Part shown: one piece after another, positions 32,978 to 40,804 of the stretch
How positions within the stretch are numbered: the first letter of the stretch is position 1
How the letters are laid out: each line of letters begins with the position of its first letter
From: an uncultured Oscillospiraceae bacterium
GTDB lineage: Bacteria; Bacillota; Clostridia; Oscillospirales; Oscillospiraceae
DNA: 40,875 nucleotides
Direction: 5' to 3'
Assembly (NCBI GenBank): GCA_944387075.1
Contig: CALXDO010000032.1
Location: 1-40,875 of the forward strand
The notes under the pieces: generated by a model
What the model was told of the DNA's origin: nothing
Databases searched by the model: none
Seen by the model: the letters and a program-made list of their open reading frames with translations, nothing else
Made by a program: the position numbers and the translations under genes

Positions 32978-33013
32978 ACAGGCGCGTCATGTCCCGCGGC
33001 ATGATGCGCCTGT
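32978..33013 (+). terminator. Hairpin 1 after proS
   Basis: ACAGGCGCGTCATG pairs with CATGATGCGCCTGT around an 8-base loop (14 pairs, one G-U), 18 bases past the stop codon. It shares its 3' arm with hairpin 2, so only one can form at a time. Confidence 0.65.
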
Positions 33014-33059
33014 TCGCATGTCAAAAAAATGCAAGCATTTTTTCGACATGCGAACAGGC
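33008..33059. repeat. Hairpin 2: 52-base inverted repeat with internal A/T run
   Basis: GCCTGTTCGCATGTC and its exact complement flank a second dyad, AAAAAATGC..GCATTTTTT. The inner dyad followed by T-runs on both strands can act as a bidirectional terminator. The outer arms make a much longer stem that competes with hairpin 1. Confidence 0.7.
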
Positions 33060-33137
33060 AGGAAAACTCTGGCGAGGGCTTTCGTCAATGCGAAGTAGTC
33101 AAAATTTCTTGCATATGAAAGGAGGTTCCTGATTTCT

Positions 33138-34244
33138 ATGCCTGTTGGACCCTTTCTCATCTTCATTTTTGCTCTGTCTATCCTCTCCTACGTCTCCAAC
33201 CACATCCTCTACCGCTACCTGTACATGACCGCCGGGGTCACGTTTGAGGATGTCAGAACCTATCTGTGGAGTACGGCGGAGGGCAATCGCTATGGTCACC
33301 GCAGCCGCCAACGGCGGCTCTGGCCCTGGTTGGAGGTACGCTCCGGCCACTCCAACGAGTTTTACACCATGTCCCGGTATTGCAATCTCTGTAACCTGCC
33401 CGCCGTCCTCTACACCTTGGCAGGGGTGGCGATGATCGTTGTCCGCCTCAGCGATTATATCTGGGTACTGGGCGGGGCCATGATCGCTCTGTGGGCAATC
33501 CTCACCCTGCTGGGGGTGATGTACGGCAAGCGCATCCAGGGGGAGACCGCCGACTACTTCGACAGCTCCCGCTACAAGCCCTACCAGCCCGAGACGGACC
33601 ACTCCAGCGGGCCGTACGACCAACCCCCGCCCCCCGGGCCCTTCGCCGCCGGCGACCCGGAGGAGGTGGAACGCCGCCGCTTCCGCCGGGGTTACGCCCG
33701 GAACATCCTGGTGGTGATTGTGGTGCTGGTGTTCCTGGCCTTCCCCATCCTGTCCCGCAAGCTGGCCCTGCCCACCGTCTCCACCCCGCCGAAGGCATCC
33801 ACCGCCGTTTCCTCGCAACGGCCCACCTCCGCCGGAACCTCTGAGGCTCAGACCATGTATGACCGCCTGGAGCAGGAGGGCTTCCGCCCCCTTAACGCCT
33901 TGGGGCAGTTGTCCGACACCTACCCCGGCATCTCCCTCTCCGACGGTATTTTGGTGGACGAGGAGGGAATGCACCTGGAGTATCTGGTGCTGACGGAGGA
34001 GAGCCAGGCCCAGAGCCTGGCCCAGGGGCTGAAAAACCAGCTTGCCGACCTGGTCGCCGCCCAAAATCCTCAGACCACGGCGGAATTCGAGGACGGCTAC
34101 ACCCTCTACGCCCAGGAAACCGAAGGGGGCTACGGGGTGGTGGTGCAGGACGGTGCCACCATCCTCTACGCCTACTGCCCCCAGTATGATACCACTTGGA
34201 TGAAGTGGTTCTTGCATGACCTGGGCTATCTGAGCAGCTTTTAA
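33138..34244 (+). CDS. Membrane protein of unknown function, long paralogue
   Basis: A 368-residue protein that I cannot assign. It has an N-terminal membrane helix (about 5-24), a cytoplasmic loop with RYLYMTAGVT and EFYTMSRYCN, two further helices (about 88-105 and 111-128), a Pro/Gly/Arg-rich cytoplasmic segment (150-190), a fourth helix (about 194-211) and an outer C-terminal domain of 150 residues with alternating strands and helices. Residues 20-130 resemble the third gene of this operon: shared RYLY..AGVT, R...Y..TMS and a YG+RI..ET..Y stretch after the last helix. GGAGG lies 12 bases before the ATG, a long spacing. The operon has no known partners. Confidence 0.72.
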   Translation: MPVGPFLIFIFALSILSYVSNHILYRYLYMTAGVTFEDVRTYLWSTAEGNRYGHRSRQRRLWPWLEVRSGHSNEFYTMSRYCNLCNLPAVLYTLAGVAMIVVRLSDYIWVLGGAMIALWAILTLLGVMYGKRIQGETADYFDSSRYKPYQPETDHSSGPYDQPPPPGPFAAGDPEEVERRRFRRGYARNILVVIVVLVFLAFPILSRKLALPTVSTPPKASTAVSSQRPTSAGTSEAQTMYDRLEQEGFRPLNALGQLSDTYPGISLSDGILVDEEGMHLEYLVLTEESQAQSLAQGLKNQLADLVAAQNPQTTAEFEDGYTLYAQETEGGYGVVVQDGATILYAYCPQYDTTWMKWFLHDLGYLSSF

Positions 34245-34259
34245 CGGGAGGGCAGCCCT

Positions 34260-34670
34260 ATGGACCTCTCCCTGTTTATCATCAACACCATTATCTGCGC
34301 CATGTTCTGGCTGGTGGGCCGGTTCTGCTGCGCCTGGCTGGGTCGGCTGTCTGAGGCCTCCGCCGGGCAGACCCTGCGGGATGTGGAGCAGCACGCCAGC
34401 CAGTCCCCCCAGGAAAAGATCTTCCCCTGGCTCATGCGCATCTCCCCACGCCCAAAGCGCACCGCCCTGTTTCACTACCTGTTCCGCTTTCTCACCACCC
34501 TGCCCCTATTGGGCATGGTCTTTGGTATTACACTCCCCTTCGTCCCGGCCTGGGAGGTATACGCACGGTACTTCCTCAACACCATGTTTGTGCTCTACGG
34601 TGTCGTCTTCCTGCTGGGGCTGCTTCTCTTCGACCCCCTGCACTACCGCTGGACGGGGAAATACCGCTGA
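34260..34670 (+). CDS. Small membrane protein of unknown function
   Basis: A 136-residue protein with three predicted helices: about 5-28 (FIINTIICAMFWLVGRFCCAW), 84-102 (LTTLPLLGMVFGITLPFV) and 110-128 (NTMFVLYGVVFLLGLLLF). A charged cytoplasmic loop of about 50 residues lies between the first two, rich in Ser, Gln and Arg. No family is recognised. It starts 15 bases after the previous gene with GGGAGGG upstream, and sits between the two paralogous membrane genes, so it is probably a subunit or companion of the same complex (inference). Confidence 0.68.
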   Translation: MDLSLFIINTIICAMFWLVGRFCCAWLGRLSEASAGQTLRDVEQHASQSPQEKIFPWLMRISPRPKRTALFHYLFRFLTTLPLLGMVFGITLPFVPAWEVYARYFLNTMFVLYGVVFLLGLLLFDPLHYRWTGKYR

Positions 34671-34706
34671 AAGCGTCCCGTTCGTCCCATATCGAGGTGT
34701 GTTTTT

Positions 34707-35300
34707 ATGAATATTGTCCCCTATGCATTGCTCTACTTTGTGGCAATGATGGTGGCGAGCATCGCCAGCGTATCCTTCACCCGCTACCTGTACCGGGCCG
34801 CTGGTGTCACCCCCGCCCAGGCACGCCGTGCCCATTTCCCCGGCGCCCGGAGAGAACTGTATGACTGGCTGGCGGAACGGGCGGGCTACTCCCGGCAATT
34901 TCGCACCATGAGCTGGCTGTCCCAGGGGATGGTGATTCCCCTCTTCGTGTTCCCGCTGGGGGCCATTCTGCTGCGTATGCTCCACCTGGAGACATACATC
35001 TGGATCGTGGCTGTGGCGGCAGGTGTGTTGACCCTGGTCCTGGGTGTGGCGGCCTGGCGGTACGGCAGGCGCATTGAGGTGGAGACGGAGGAATATTTTT
35101 ACGGCATAGGCCCCCACCCCTACATCGAGCAGGCCAAACAGGAGGGTGCAAAGCCAAGAAAGTCTTGCTCCTCCACCCACGCCCCCCGGCTGGGCGGCAA
35201 CGAAAGCTCTCTCTCCCACTCCCTCGCCCCTCTGTTTCCCATTCTCATCATCGTCCTGTTTACCTTGGCCATCATGTTCATCCAAGTAAACGGCTCATAA
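34707..35300 (+). CDS. Membrane protein of unknown function, short paralogue
   Basis: A 197-residue protein related to the first gene of the operon. The shared pattern runs from an N-terminal helix through TRYLYRAAGVTPAQARR, RQFRTMSWLSQG, two central helices and YGRRIEVETEEYFYG. It lacks the outer C-terminal domain of its paralogue, but ends with a further membrane helix (LFPILIIVLFTLAIMFI) after a polar segment. The function is unknown. GAGGTG lies eight bases before the ATG. It closes the three-gene unit and is followed by a strong terminator. The pair looks like an ancient duplication with one copy extended. Confidence 0.7.
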   Translation: MNIVPYALLYFVAMMVASIASVSFTRYLYRAAGVTPAQARRAHFPGARRELYDWLAERAGYSRQFRTMSWLSQGMVIPLFVFPLGAILLRMLHLETYIWIVAVAAGVLTLVLGVAAWRYGRRIEVETEEYFYGIGPHPYIEQAKQEGAKPRKSCSSTHAPRLGGNESSLSHSLAPLFPILIIVLFTLAIMFIQVNGS

Positions 35301-35326
35301 ACGATCCCAGGTCTCCAAAGAAAAGC

Positions 35327-35366
35327 AAACACCAGCGGCCCTCCATCTGGAAGGCCGCTGGTGTTT
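35327..35366. terminator. Bidirectional terminator
   Basis: AAACACCAGCGGCC and its complement form a 14-bp stem with a 12-base loop, with T-runs on both sides. It serves the three-gene membrane operon and faces the convergent kinase-like gene. Confidence 0.9.
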
Positions 35367-35435
35367 TATCTTTGTACTTCCTACCAAGGCTTGGGTCATT
35401 CCTCTGAGACCATTCCTTGCATCAAAGAGGGGGTC

Positions 35436-36209
35436 TCAACCCAGGGTATCCGGGGAAAAGGCGGCGGAGGGCAGCACATCACTCAAGCCCACCAGCACCG
35501 GGTCCAGCCCGTTGTCCCCCCACTGGGGAGGTGGACTTTCCAGGCGGCGGGTGGGCAGTCCCTCCCGCAGCGGAATCATGGCCACCATATTCACGCCTCG
35601 GCCCGGCTGGCTGTCTGCCATGAGCAGGCCGCCGTGAAGCTGGGCAATCTGCTGGGCCAAGGCCACACCCATTCCCTGATCCTCTTGGGGAGGCTGCTGA
35701 AACAGGGTGGAGAGCTGCTGGGCATCCAGCCCCGGCCCCTGATCGGAGACGGTAATGCGCACGGATTGGCCCCCCGCCTGCACCGACAGCTTCACGGGGC
35801 TGCCCGTCTTGGCGGCGTTGGACACCAATTCCAGCACCAGCTGCTCCAGCAAGGCCCCATCTGCCACGCCAAACAGCCCCGGGGCAACCTCCCAAGTCAA
35901 AGACACCCCTGCCCCTGCCAGCACACTCTCCAGACGACGGCCCAACTCCTGCCCCCAGTGGGAAATGTCCAGCGGAGCCACCTGTAGCCGCACCTCATCC
36001 TCATCGGTGAGCCGCCGGGCCAGCTCCATCCGCCCCACCAGGCGCAGCATCCGGCACACGCTTTGGTTGATGGTACTCAGATACGCCTTTCCCTTTTCAT
36101 CGGTGGCATACCGCTCTAACAGCTGACTGGCGGCGGTCATCTGGGCCAGCTGCACCCGCAGTTGCGCCATGTGTGCCCCCGTGGTGCTGTCCAACATCCA
36201 TCGTTCCAA
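35436..36209 (-). CDS. Orphan histidine-kinase-like protein, cytoplasmic
   Basis: A 257-residue protein with a kinase ATPase domain and no membrane or sensor domain. ATP-site boxes: N-box LVLELVSNAAKTG (about 125-137), G1 VSDQGPGLD and G2 GMGVALAQQIAQLHGG. The first 65 residues are helical with AHMAQLRVQLAQM, a degenerate version of the phospho-acceptor helix with a candidate histidine at residue 13 but no classical HE/DxRTP motif. A Pro-rich tail follows the ATPase. No response regulator is adjacent. The start is probably TTG (36209), eight bases after GGGAGG. It may phosphorylate a partner elsewhere or act as a phosphatase or anti-sigma-like kinase. Confidence 0.78.
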   Translation of the reverse strand: MERWMLDSTTGAHMAQLRVQLAQMTAASQLLERYATDEKGKAYLSTINQSVCRMLRLVGRMELARRLTDEDEVRLQVAPLDISHWGQELGRRLESVLAGAGVSLTWEVAPGLFGVADGALLEQLVLELVSNAAKTGSPVKLSVQAGGQSVRITVSDQGPGLDAQQLSTLFQQPPQEDQGMGVALAQQIAQLHGGLLMADSQPGRGVNMVAMIPLREGLPTRRLESPPPQWGDNGLDPVLVGLSDVLPSAAFSPDTLG

Positions 36210-36292
36210 TCCACACGCCTCCCTTGCCCATTATCCTATGCAACCAGCCCCATTTTCTCTCTGGAAAAATCAGGGCCTTTCTTTCACGCCCC

Positions 36293-36321
36293 ATTATACC
36301 AGATTTCGACCTCGGCAACAA
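36293..36321 (-). promoter_or_regulatory. Promoter of the kinase-like gene
   Basis: On the minus strand TTGTTG (36321-36316), 17 bases, TATAAT (36298-36293), about 85 bases before the TTG start. Confidence 0.7.
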
Positions 36322-36352
36322 GCACCCTGGATAAATTTTCCTGTAAATACCA

Positions 36353-36380
36353 AATCCGTGACGGAAGGCCGTCACGGATT
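36353..36380 (-). terminator. Hairpin after the Mrp gene
   Basis: AATCCGTGACGG and CCGTCACGGATT form a 12-bp stem with a 4-base loop, 10 bases past the stop. A weak T-rich tract follows. Confidence 0.75.
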
Positions 36381-36390
36381 GGAAAAGTTG

Positions 36391-37215
36391 TCATTCAGCG
36401 TCCAGTTGGGCCGCCACCTGGGCCATGGGATTGGGGGAATACCCCTCCACCGTGCCCTCGTCCATGGCACTGGCCAGCGCGGAGTCCAAGGGCAGCTTGG
36501 CCAGCACGGGCAGGGACAGCTGGGCACCCAGGGCGTCAATGGTGCTGGGGCCAAAGATGGGGTGCTCCCCACCGCAGTCGGGACAGCGGAAGAAGCTGTA
36601 GTTCTCCACCAGACCCAGCACCGGCACCTTCATCATCTCCGCCATGCGCACGGCCTTGGTGACGATCATGCCCACCAGGGTCTGAGGGGCGGTGACCACA
36701 ATCACCCCGTCCACAGGCAGGGACTGGAACACGGTCAGGGGCACGTCGCCGGTTCCGGGGGGCATGTCCACAAACAGGTAATCCAGCTCGCCCCACACCA
36801 CGTCGGTCCAGAACTGCTCCACCGCTCCGGCGATGACGGGGCCGCGCCAGATGACGGGGTCGGTCTCGTTGTCGGTGAGCAGGTTCAGGCTCATCATCTT
36901 GATGCCGCCGGCGGTCTCCACCGGCAGAATGCCGTCGTCAGTGCCCATGGCGTGGGTGTGAATGCCAAAGGCACGGGGGATGGAGGGGCCGGTAATATCC
37001 GCATCCAAAATGCCCACCTTCTTGCCCCGGGCGGCCATGGCCGCAGCCAGAGAACAGGTGACGGTGGACTTGCCCACGCCGCCCTTGCCGCTGACCACCG
37101 CAATCACCTTTTTGATGTGGGAGTGGGCGTTGCAGGGTTTCCGGAAGTCGTGGGGCTGTTGACGCTCCCCGCAGCTGGCACCGCAGCTGGAGCAATCATG
37201 GGTACATTCACTCAT
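36391..37215 (-). CDS. Mrp/NBP35-family Fe-S cluster carrier ATPase
   Basis: A 274-residue P-loop protein that binds and hands on Fe-S clusters. The deviant Walker A is SGKGGVGKST (42-51). ILDADITGPSIPR and VDMPPGTGD are the family switch and Walker B motifs. The CxxC bridging pair is present as FRCPDCGGEHP near residue 217. The N-terminus has four cysteines C4, C8, C11 and C15 (CTHDCSSCGASC), as in NBP35-type members that hold a second cluster. The start has AAGGAGA. It is a single-gene unit with its own promoter and terminator. Confidence 0.93.
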   Translation of the reverse strand: MSECTHDCSSCGASCGERQQPHDFRKPCNAHSHIKKVIAVVSGKGGVGKSTVTCSLAAAMAARGKKVGILDADITGPSIPRAFGIHTHAMGTDDGILPVETAGGIKMMSLNLLTDNETDPVIWRGPVIAGAVEQFWTDVVWGELDYLFVDMPPGTGDVPLTVFQSLPVDGVIVVTAPQTLVGMIVTKAVRMAEMMKVPVLGLVENYSFFRCPDCGGEHPIFGPSTIDALGAQLSLPVLAKLPLDSALASAMDEGTVEGYSPNPMAQVAAQLDAE

Positions 37216-37282
37216 GGAAACATCTCCTTATCAAGTCTGCCCATAGGGCAGGCTTTTTCCTTATATTCAAATTTGCCCGGTT

Positions 37283-37311
37283 ATTTTATCACAGTTTGTT
37301 CCAGGTTACAA
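37283..37311 (-). promoter_or_regulatory. Promoter of the Mrp gene
   Basis: On the minus strand TTGTAA (37311-37306), 17 bases, TAAAAT (37288-37283). It lies just outside the left end of the inverted-repeat element. A small GCCTGCCC/GGGCAGAC hairpin lies in the leader. Confidence 0.65.
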
Positions 37312-37315
37312 CAGG

Positions 37316-37829
37316 GGGGACGCTCCGCTGGGGTGTATTTTTGTCCGGGCAAAAATACACGAAAACCCCGCCTAGGGCTTTCCCCCCTAGGTACCCCCCT
37401 TGGGGTACTTTGGCTGGGCGTGCGTCAAGCTGCTTTTCGGCCCGTCACCCTTGCTGTGTCCCTGTTTGTGCCACCATACCAGACCACCCTGGGCAACTGG
37501 CCCTATGGCGGGGCGGTTCCATCCTCCGGGCCTACTCTGGAAAAGCGGCGTTCCCGCCGCCGGAAGCCAGACCACCGGCAACTGGGAACAGCTGCACACC
37601 AGGATAAGGCCCTGGCGGTAGGAGTACCCTCTGGCACCAAGAGTATGCACCACCCATAGAATTGCCAAGCCATCTATGTGACCCCACCAGGTCAAGGGCC
37701 GACGATAGAGGGACGCAGGAGCAGCCAGTACCGCGGGGTGGATTCCACAAGGCGGGGGAAGGCCCCGCCTTTGGCGATTCTTTCCCCCATTTCTCATCGG
37801 GGAGAAATGGGGCCCAGCGGAGCGTCCCC
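37316..37829. mobile_element. 514-bp non-coding element with 17-bp terminal inverted repeats
   Basis: The left end GGGGACGCTCCGCTGGG (37316-37332) is exactly repeated in inverse at 37813-37829. Inside are several hairpins: GTGTATTTTTG/CAAAAATACAC (37333-37360), GTACCCC/GGGGTAC (near 37391-37409), AAGGCGGGG/CCCCGCCTT (near 37750-37770) and CCCCATTTCTC/GAGAAATGGGG (37785-37812). Open frames exist in several frames but none has a ribosome site, family motif or plausible protein. No target duplication is evident. It looks like a non-autonomous transposable or structured repeat element; a transposase would have to act in trans. Confidence 0.6.
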
Positions 37830-37877
37830 ACCCTAGCCCGAAGGCTGGAAAGAGAAACCGGAGAAGATCAGGCTCTC

Positions 37878-38795
37878 TCAGCCGATAAACTCGTGGAGCA
37901 GCGAGTCTTTGGGCACCAGTCCCGGCTCGATGGTCTCAAAGGAGTCGAAGGCCCGCACCAGCTCCAACCGCTCGTGGCGGCGTTGGTTCTCCTGGGGCAC
38001 CGCCGCCATAAGGGGGCGGGCATAGCAGGCCATCACCGACACCTCATAGGGCAGAGCGGAGTCGAAGAGCATGTGGGCGGTGTGCTTGTAGGGGGAGATG
38101 TACAGCTTTTCTCCCCGGCGCACGTTGGCCCACATGTCCAGGGTTCCCACAATGTCGGTGCCACGGAAGTTGAAATCCCGCACCGCCCGCCGGGTTAGAC
38201 GAATCCAGGTGGCCTTGAAGCGCACCACGTCCTCCTCCATGATGTTGCTGCGGGCGGAGATGTACAGCCGGGTGGCGTTGGGGTGTCCGGCGGTGAGCTG
38301 GGGGTTCAGGGCGTGGATGCCCTCGAAAATGGCCACCTCATTTTTCCCCAGCTTCAACCGCATCCCCTTGCTGTCGTTGCGCATCTGGCGGGCGAACTCA
38401 AAGTGGGGCACCAGAATTTCCTCCCCCCGGGTGAGCTGGGCGAAGTGCTGGCTGAGCAGCTGCAAGTCCATCATCTGAGGAGACTCGTAATCAATATCCC
38501 CCTCCGGGGTTCGGGGGGCCGTCTTGGGGTCCTGGCGCACAAAGTAGTCATCCATGGAAATGGCATAGCTGCCCACCCCCCGCCGCTCCAATTCCGCCCG
38601 GATTTTGTGGGCTGTGGTGGTCTTTCCCGACCCGGCGGGGCCGGAGAGCAGCACCACCGGGCTCTTCTTCATGTTCTCACAGATCAGATCCGCCGCTTGA
38701 TTCACTTTGTTCTGGTATTCATGGTCACATTCTTCCATAAACCCCACTTTGTCCTGCCGCACGGCTCGATTGATTTCCTCTAATTGATAGGCCAT
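37878..38795 (-). CDS. Uridine-kinase-like P-loop kinase
   Basis: A 305-residue protein of the uridine kinase/phosphoribulokinase group. The Walker A is SGPAGSGKTTTA (about 50-61), then SMDDYFVRQD (the base/sugar-site aspartates), PHFEFARQMRND and IFEGIHALNP, as in Udk. It is longer than ordinary Udk (about 210 residues), with an N-terminal helical extension of 45 residues and a C-terminal part with RRAVRDFNFRGTD. Clostridial genomes carry such a Udk-like family whose substrate is not settled; a nucleoside is likely. It is the last gene of the dtd-mutL unit, 11 bases after mutL. Confidence 0.85.
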   Translation of the reverse strand: MAYQLEEINRAVRQDKVGFMEECDHEYQNKVNQAADLICENMKKSPVVLLSGPAGSGKTTTAHKIRAELERRGVGSYAISMDDYFVRQDPKTAPRTPEGDIDYESPQMMDLQLLSQHFAQLTRGEEILVPHFEFARQMRNDSKGMRLKLGKNEVAIFEGIHALNPQLTAGHPNATRLYISARSNIMEEDVVRFKATWIRLTRRAVRDFNFRGTDIVGTLDMWANVRRGEKLYISPYKHTAHMLFDSALPYEVSVMACYARPLMAAVPQENQRRHERLELVRAFDSFETIEPGLVPKDSLLHEFIG

Positions 38796-38806
38796 GGTTG
38801 TTCCTC

Positions 38807-40792
38807 CTATGCCCGTTTGAATTGCTTTTCCAGTTCCCCCCGGGTCAGTTCAATGGCCACCGGACGGCCATGGGGGCAATATTTCACCGCCCCCGACATC
38901 ACCAGCTGCGCCACCCGCTCCAACTCTTGGGGGTCGTTGCGCTGTCCCCCCTTGATGGCGGCTTTGCAGGCCATGGTGTGCATCACCTCATCCCGGGCCG
39001 CCGTGGGGTCCGCCCAGCCGGTGAGCCGCAACTTGCGGGCCAGCTCCAGCAAGGTCTGCTCCACGTCCCCCGTGTCCAGGTAGTCGGGCACTGCCCGCAC
39101 CGCAATGCTCGCCCCGCCGAACTCCTCCAACTGGAAGCCGAAGCCCTCCAGTATCTCCTGGCCGTCCAGCAGCACTTGCCGCTCCTCCGGGCCTGGGGTG
39201 AGGGTGATGGGGGTGAGCAGTTCCTGTACCATGGGCTGGTAGTCCTGGGCCTTGAGCCGGTCAAAATTCACCCGCTCGTGGGCCGCATGCTTGTCAATGA
39301 GGATCACCTTGTCCCCCTGCTCCACCATGACATAGGTGTGGAACAGCTCCCCCCGCACCACCCAGGGCTCTGGGGCTTGTTCCAGCTCCTGTTCCGCCGC
39401 GGCCTCCTCCACCGGTGTTGGGATGGGCTTCTTCTCCACGGGGGCAGAGACAGACTTCTCCTGTACCGGGGGCGATTCCTCCACGGGGGCGGAGATGTTC
39501 TCCGCCTGTACCGCAGGGACAATCTTCTCCACCGGCTTGGGCGGCTCCTGGGCCGCTGGCTTGGGGGGCACGGCACGCGCCACCGGCGTTTTCTCCCCTG
39601 CCGAGGTTGCGGCAACCACCGGTTCCAGGGGCGTCACCCGGCGGAAGGGACTGGGCTGGGACTTGGGGGCCGCTGCCACCGGCGGCGGGGCCACCGGCTT
39701 GGGCGTGGTCACGGCGGTGACGTCGTCCATGGACAGGCTGGTCTGGTGGGGGGGCACGGTGTCCTGGCGGGGCAGGACGGATTTCACCACCGCCTGGGGG
39801 CGGCTCTTGTCCCCATTGAGGCAGGCCAGCACCCCGTGGTACACGGTGGCAAACACCTGCTGTTCGTTTTGAAACTTGACCTCTGTTTTGGTGGGGTGGA
39901 CGTTCACATCCACGCTGTTGGGCCGCAGGGTGAGGTGGAGCACACACCCGGGGAACTTGCCCACCATATTCTGGTTGCGGTAGGCCTCCTCCAACGCTGC
40001 CATCATCACCCGGCTTTTGATGTACCGCCCGTTGACAAAAAAGTGCTGATAGCTGCGGCTGCCCCGGCAGCAGGTGGGCAGGGAGACAAATCCGGAAATC
40101 TCCATGCCCTCTCCAGAACCCTTGACAGGCACAAAGCCCAGGGCCAAATCCCGGCCCAGCACGGCGTAAATGGCACTTTTCAGCTGTCCGTCTCCGGGGG
40201 TGAGCAGTTCCTGCTTGCCATCCCGGATGAACTTCACCGACAGTTCCGGGTGGGACAGGGCCAGCCGCTGCACCACAGCGAACACCGCCGCACCCTCGGC
40301 GGAGTCTTTCTTCATGAATTTCAGCCGGGCGGGGGTGTTGTAGAACAAATCCCGCACCAGCATGGTGGTACCCTTGGGGCATCCCGCCTCCTCCTGTTCC
40401 ACCAGCTGTCCCCCTTCCAGAGACAAGGCGGTGCCCAGCCCCTGGCCCTGGTTGGTGAGCAATTCCACCCGGGACACCGCCGCAATGGCGGCCAGGGCCT
40501 CCCCCCGGAAGCCCAGGGTGCCGATGGCCTCCAGGTCATACTCCGAGGAGATCTTGGAGGTGGCGTGGCGGAGAAAGGCGGTCTGGCACTGGTCGGGGGC
40601 GATGCCGCAGCCGTCGTCGGTGACGCGGATGAGGGCCATGCCCCCGTGGGCGATCTCCACAGTGACGGCGCCCGCTCCGGCGTCAATGGCGTTTTCCATC
40701 AGCTCTTTCACCACCGAGGCGGGCCGCTCCACCACCTCACCGGCGGCAATGAGGTCGGCCACATGGGGGTCAAGTTGTCGAATGGTGGGCAT
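38807..40792 (-). CDS. mutL: DNA mismatch repair protein MutL
   Basis: A 661-residue MutL with an intact N-terminal GHKL ATPase (ENAIDAGAG, TDDGCGI, LGFRGEALAAIAAVS, GTTMLVRDLFYNTPAR). A long low-complexity Pro/Glu/Val linker spans about 340-475. The C-terminal domain has endonuclease features: DKHAAHERVNFD (500-511), corresponding to the DQHAxxExxxxE metal motif with Lys for Gln and Asp for the last Glu; ACKAAIKGG; and YCPHGRP near the end. It should nick the new strand, as in bacteria lacking MutH. mutS is not in the window. GGAGG precedes the ATG, and the upstream dtd gene ends 12 bases away. Confidence 0.96.
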   Translation of the reverse strand: MPTIRQLDPHVADLIAAGEVVERPASVVKELMENAIDAGAGAVTVEIAHGGMALIRVTDDGCGIAPDQCQTAFLRHATSKISSEYDLEAIGTLGFRGEALAAIAAVSRVELLTNQGQGLGTALSLEGGQLVEQEEAGCPKGTTMLVRDLFYNTPARLKFMKKDSAEGAAVFAVVQRLALSHPELSVKFIRDGKQELLTPGDGQLKSAIYAVLGRDLALGFVPVKGSGEGMEISGFVSLPTCCRGSRSYQHFFVNGRYIKSRVMMAALEEAYRNQNMVGKFPGCVLHLTLRPNSVDVNVHPTKTEVKFQNEQQVFATVYHGVLACLNGDKSRPQAVVKSVLPRQDTVPPHQTSLSMDDVTAVTTPKPVAPPPVAAAPKSQPSPFRRVTPLEPVVAATSAGEKTPVARAVPPKPAAQEPPKPVEKIVPAVQAENISAPVEESPPVQEKSVSAPVEKKPIPTPVEEAAAEQELEQAPEPWVVRGELFHTYVMVEQGDKVILIDKHAAHERVNFDRLKAQDYQPMVQELLTPITLTPGPEERQVLLDGQEILEGFGFQLEEFGGASIAVRAVPDYLDTGDVEQTLLELARKLRLTGWADPTAARDEVMHTMACKAAIKGGQRNDPQELERVAQLVMSGAVKYCPHGRPVAIELTRGELEKQFKRA

Positions 40793-40804
40793 ACGCTCCC
40801 CTCC

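Noticed and set aside
36169..37659. A 496-codon plus-strand open frame
   Set aside because: It runs antisense through mrp and into the inverted-repeat element, has no ribosome site or family motif, and reflects GC-rich codon bias of the real minus-strand gene.
37387..37797. Minus-strand 136-codon frame in the 514-bp element
   Set aside because: There is no ribosome site or recognisable fold, several frames are equally open, and the DNA is full of hairpins, pointing to a non-coding repeat.
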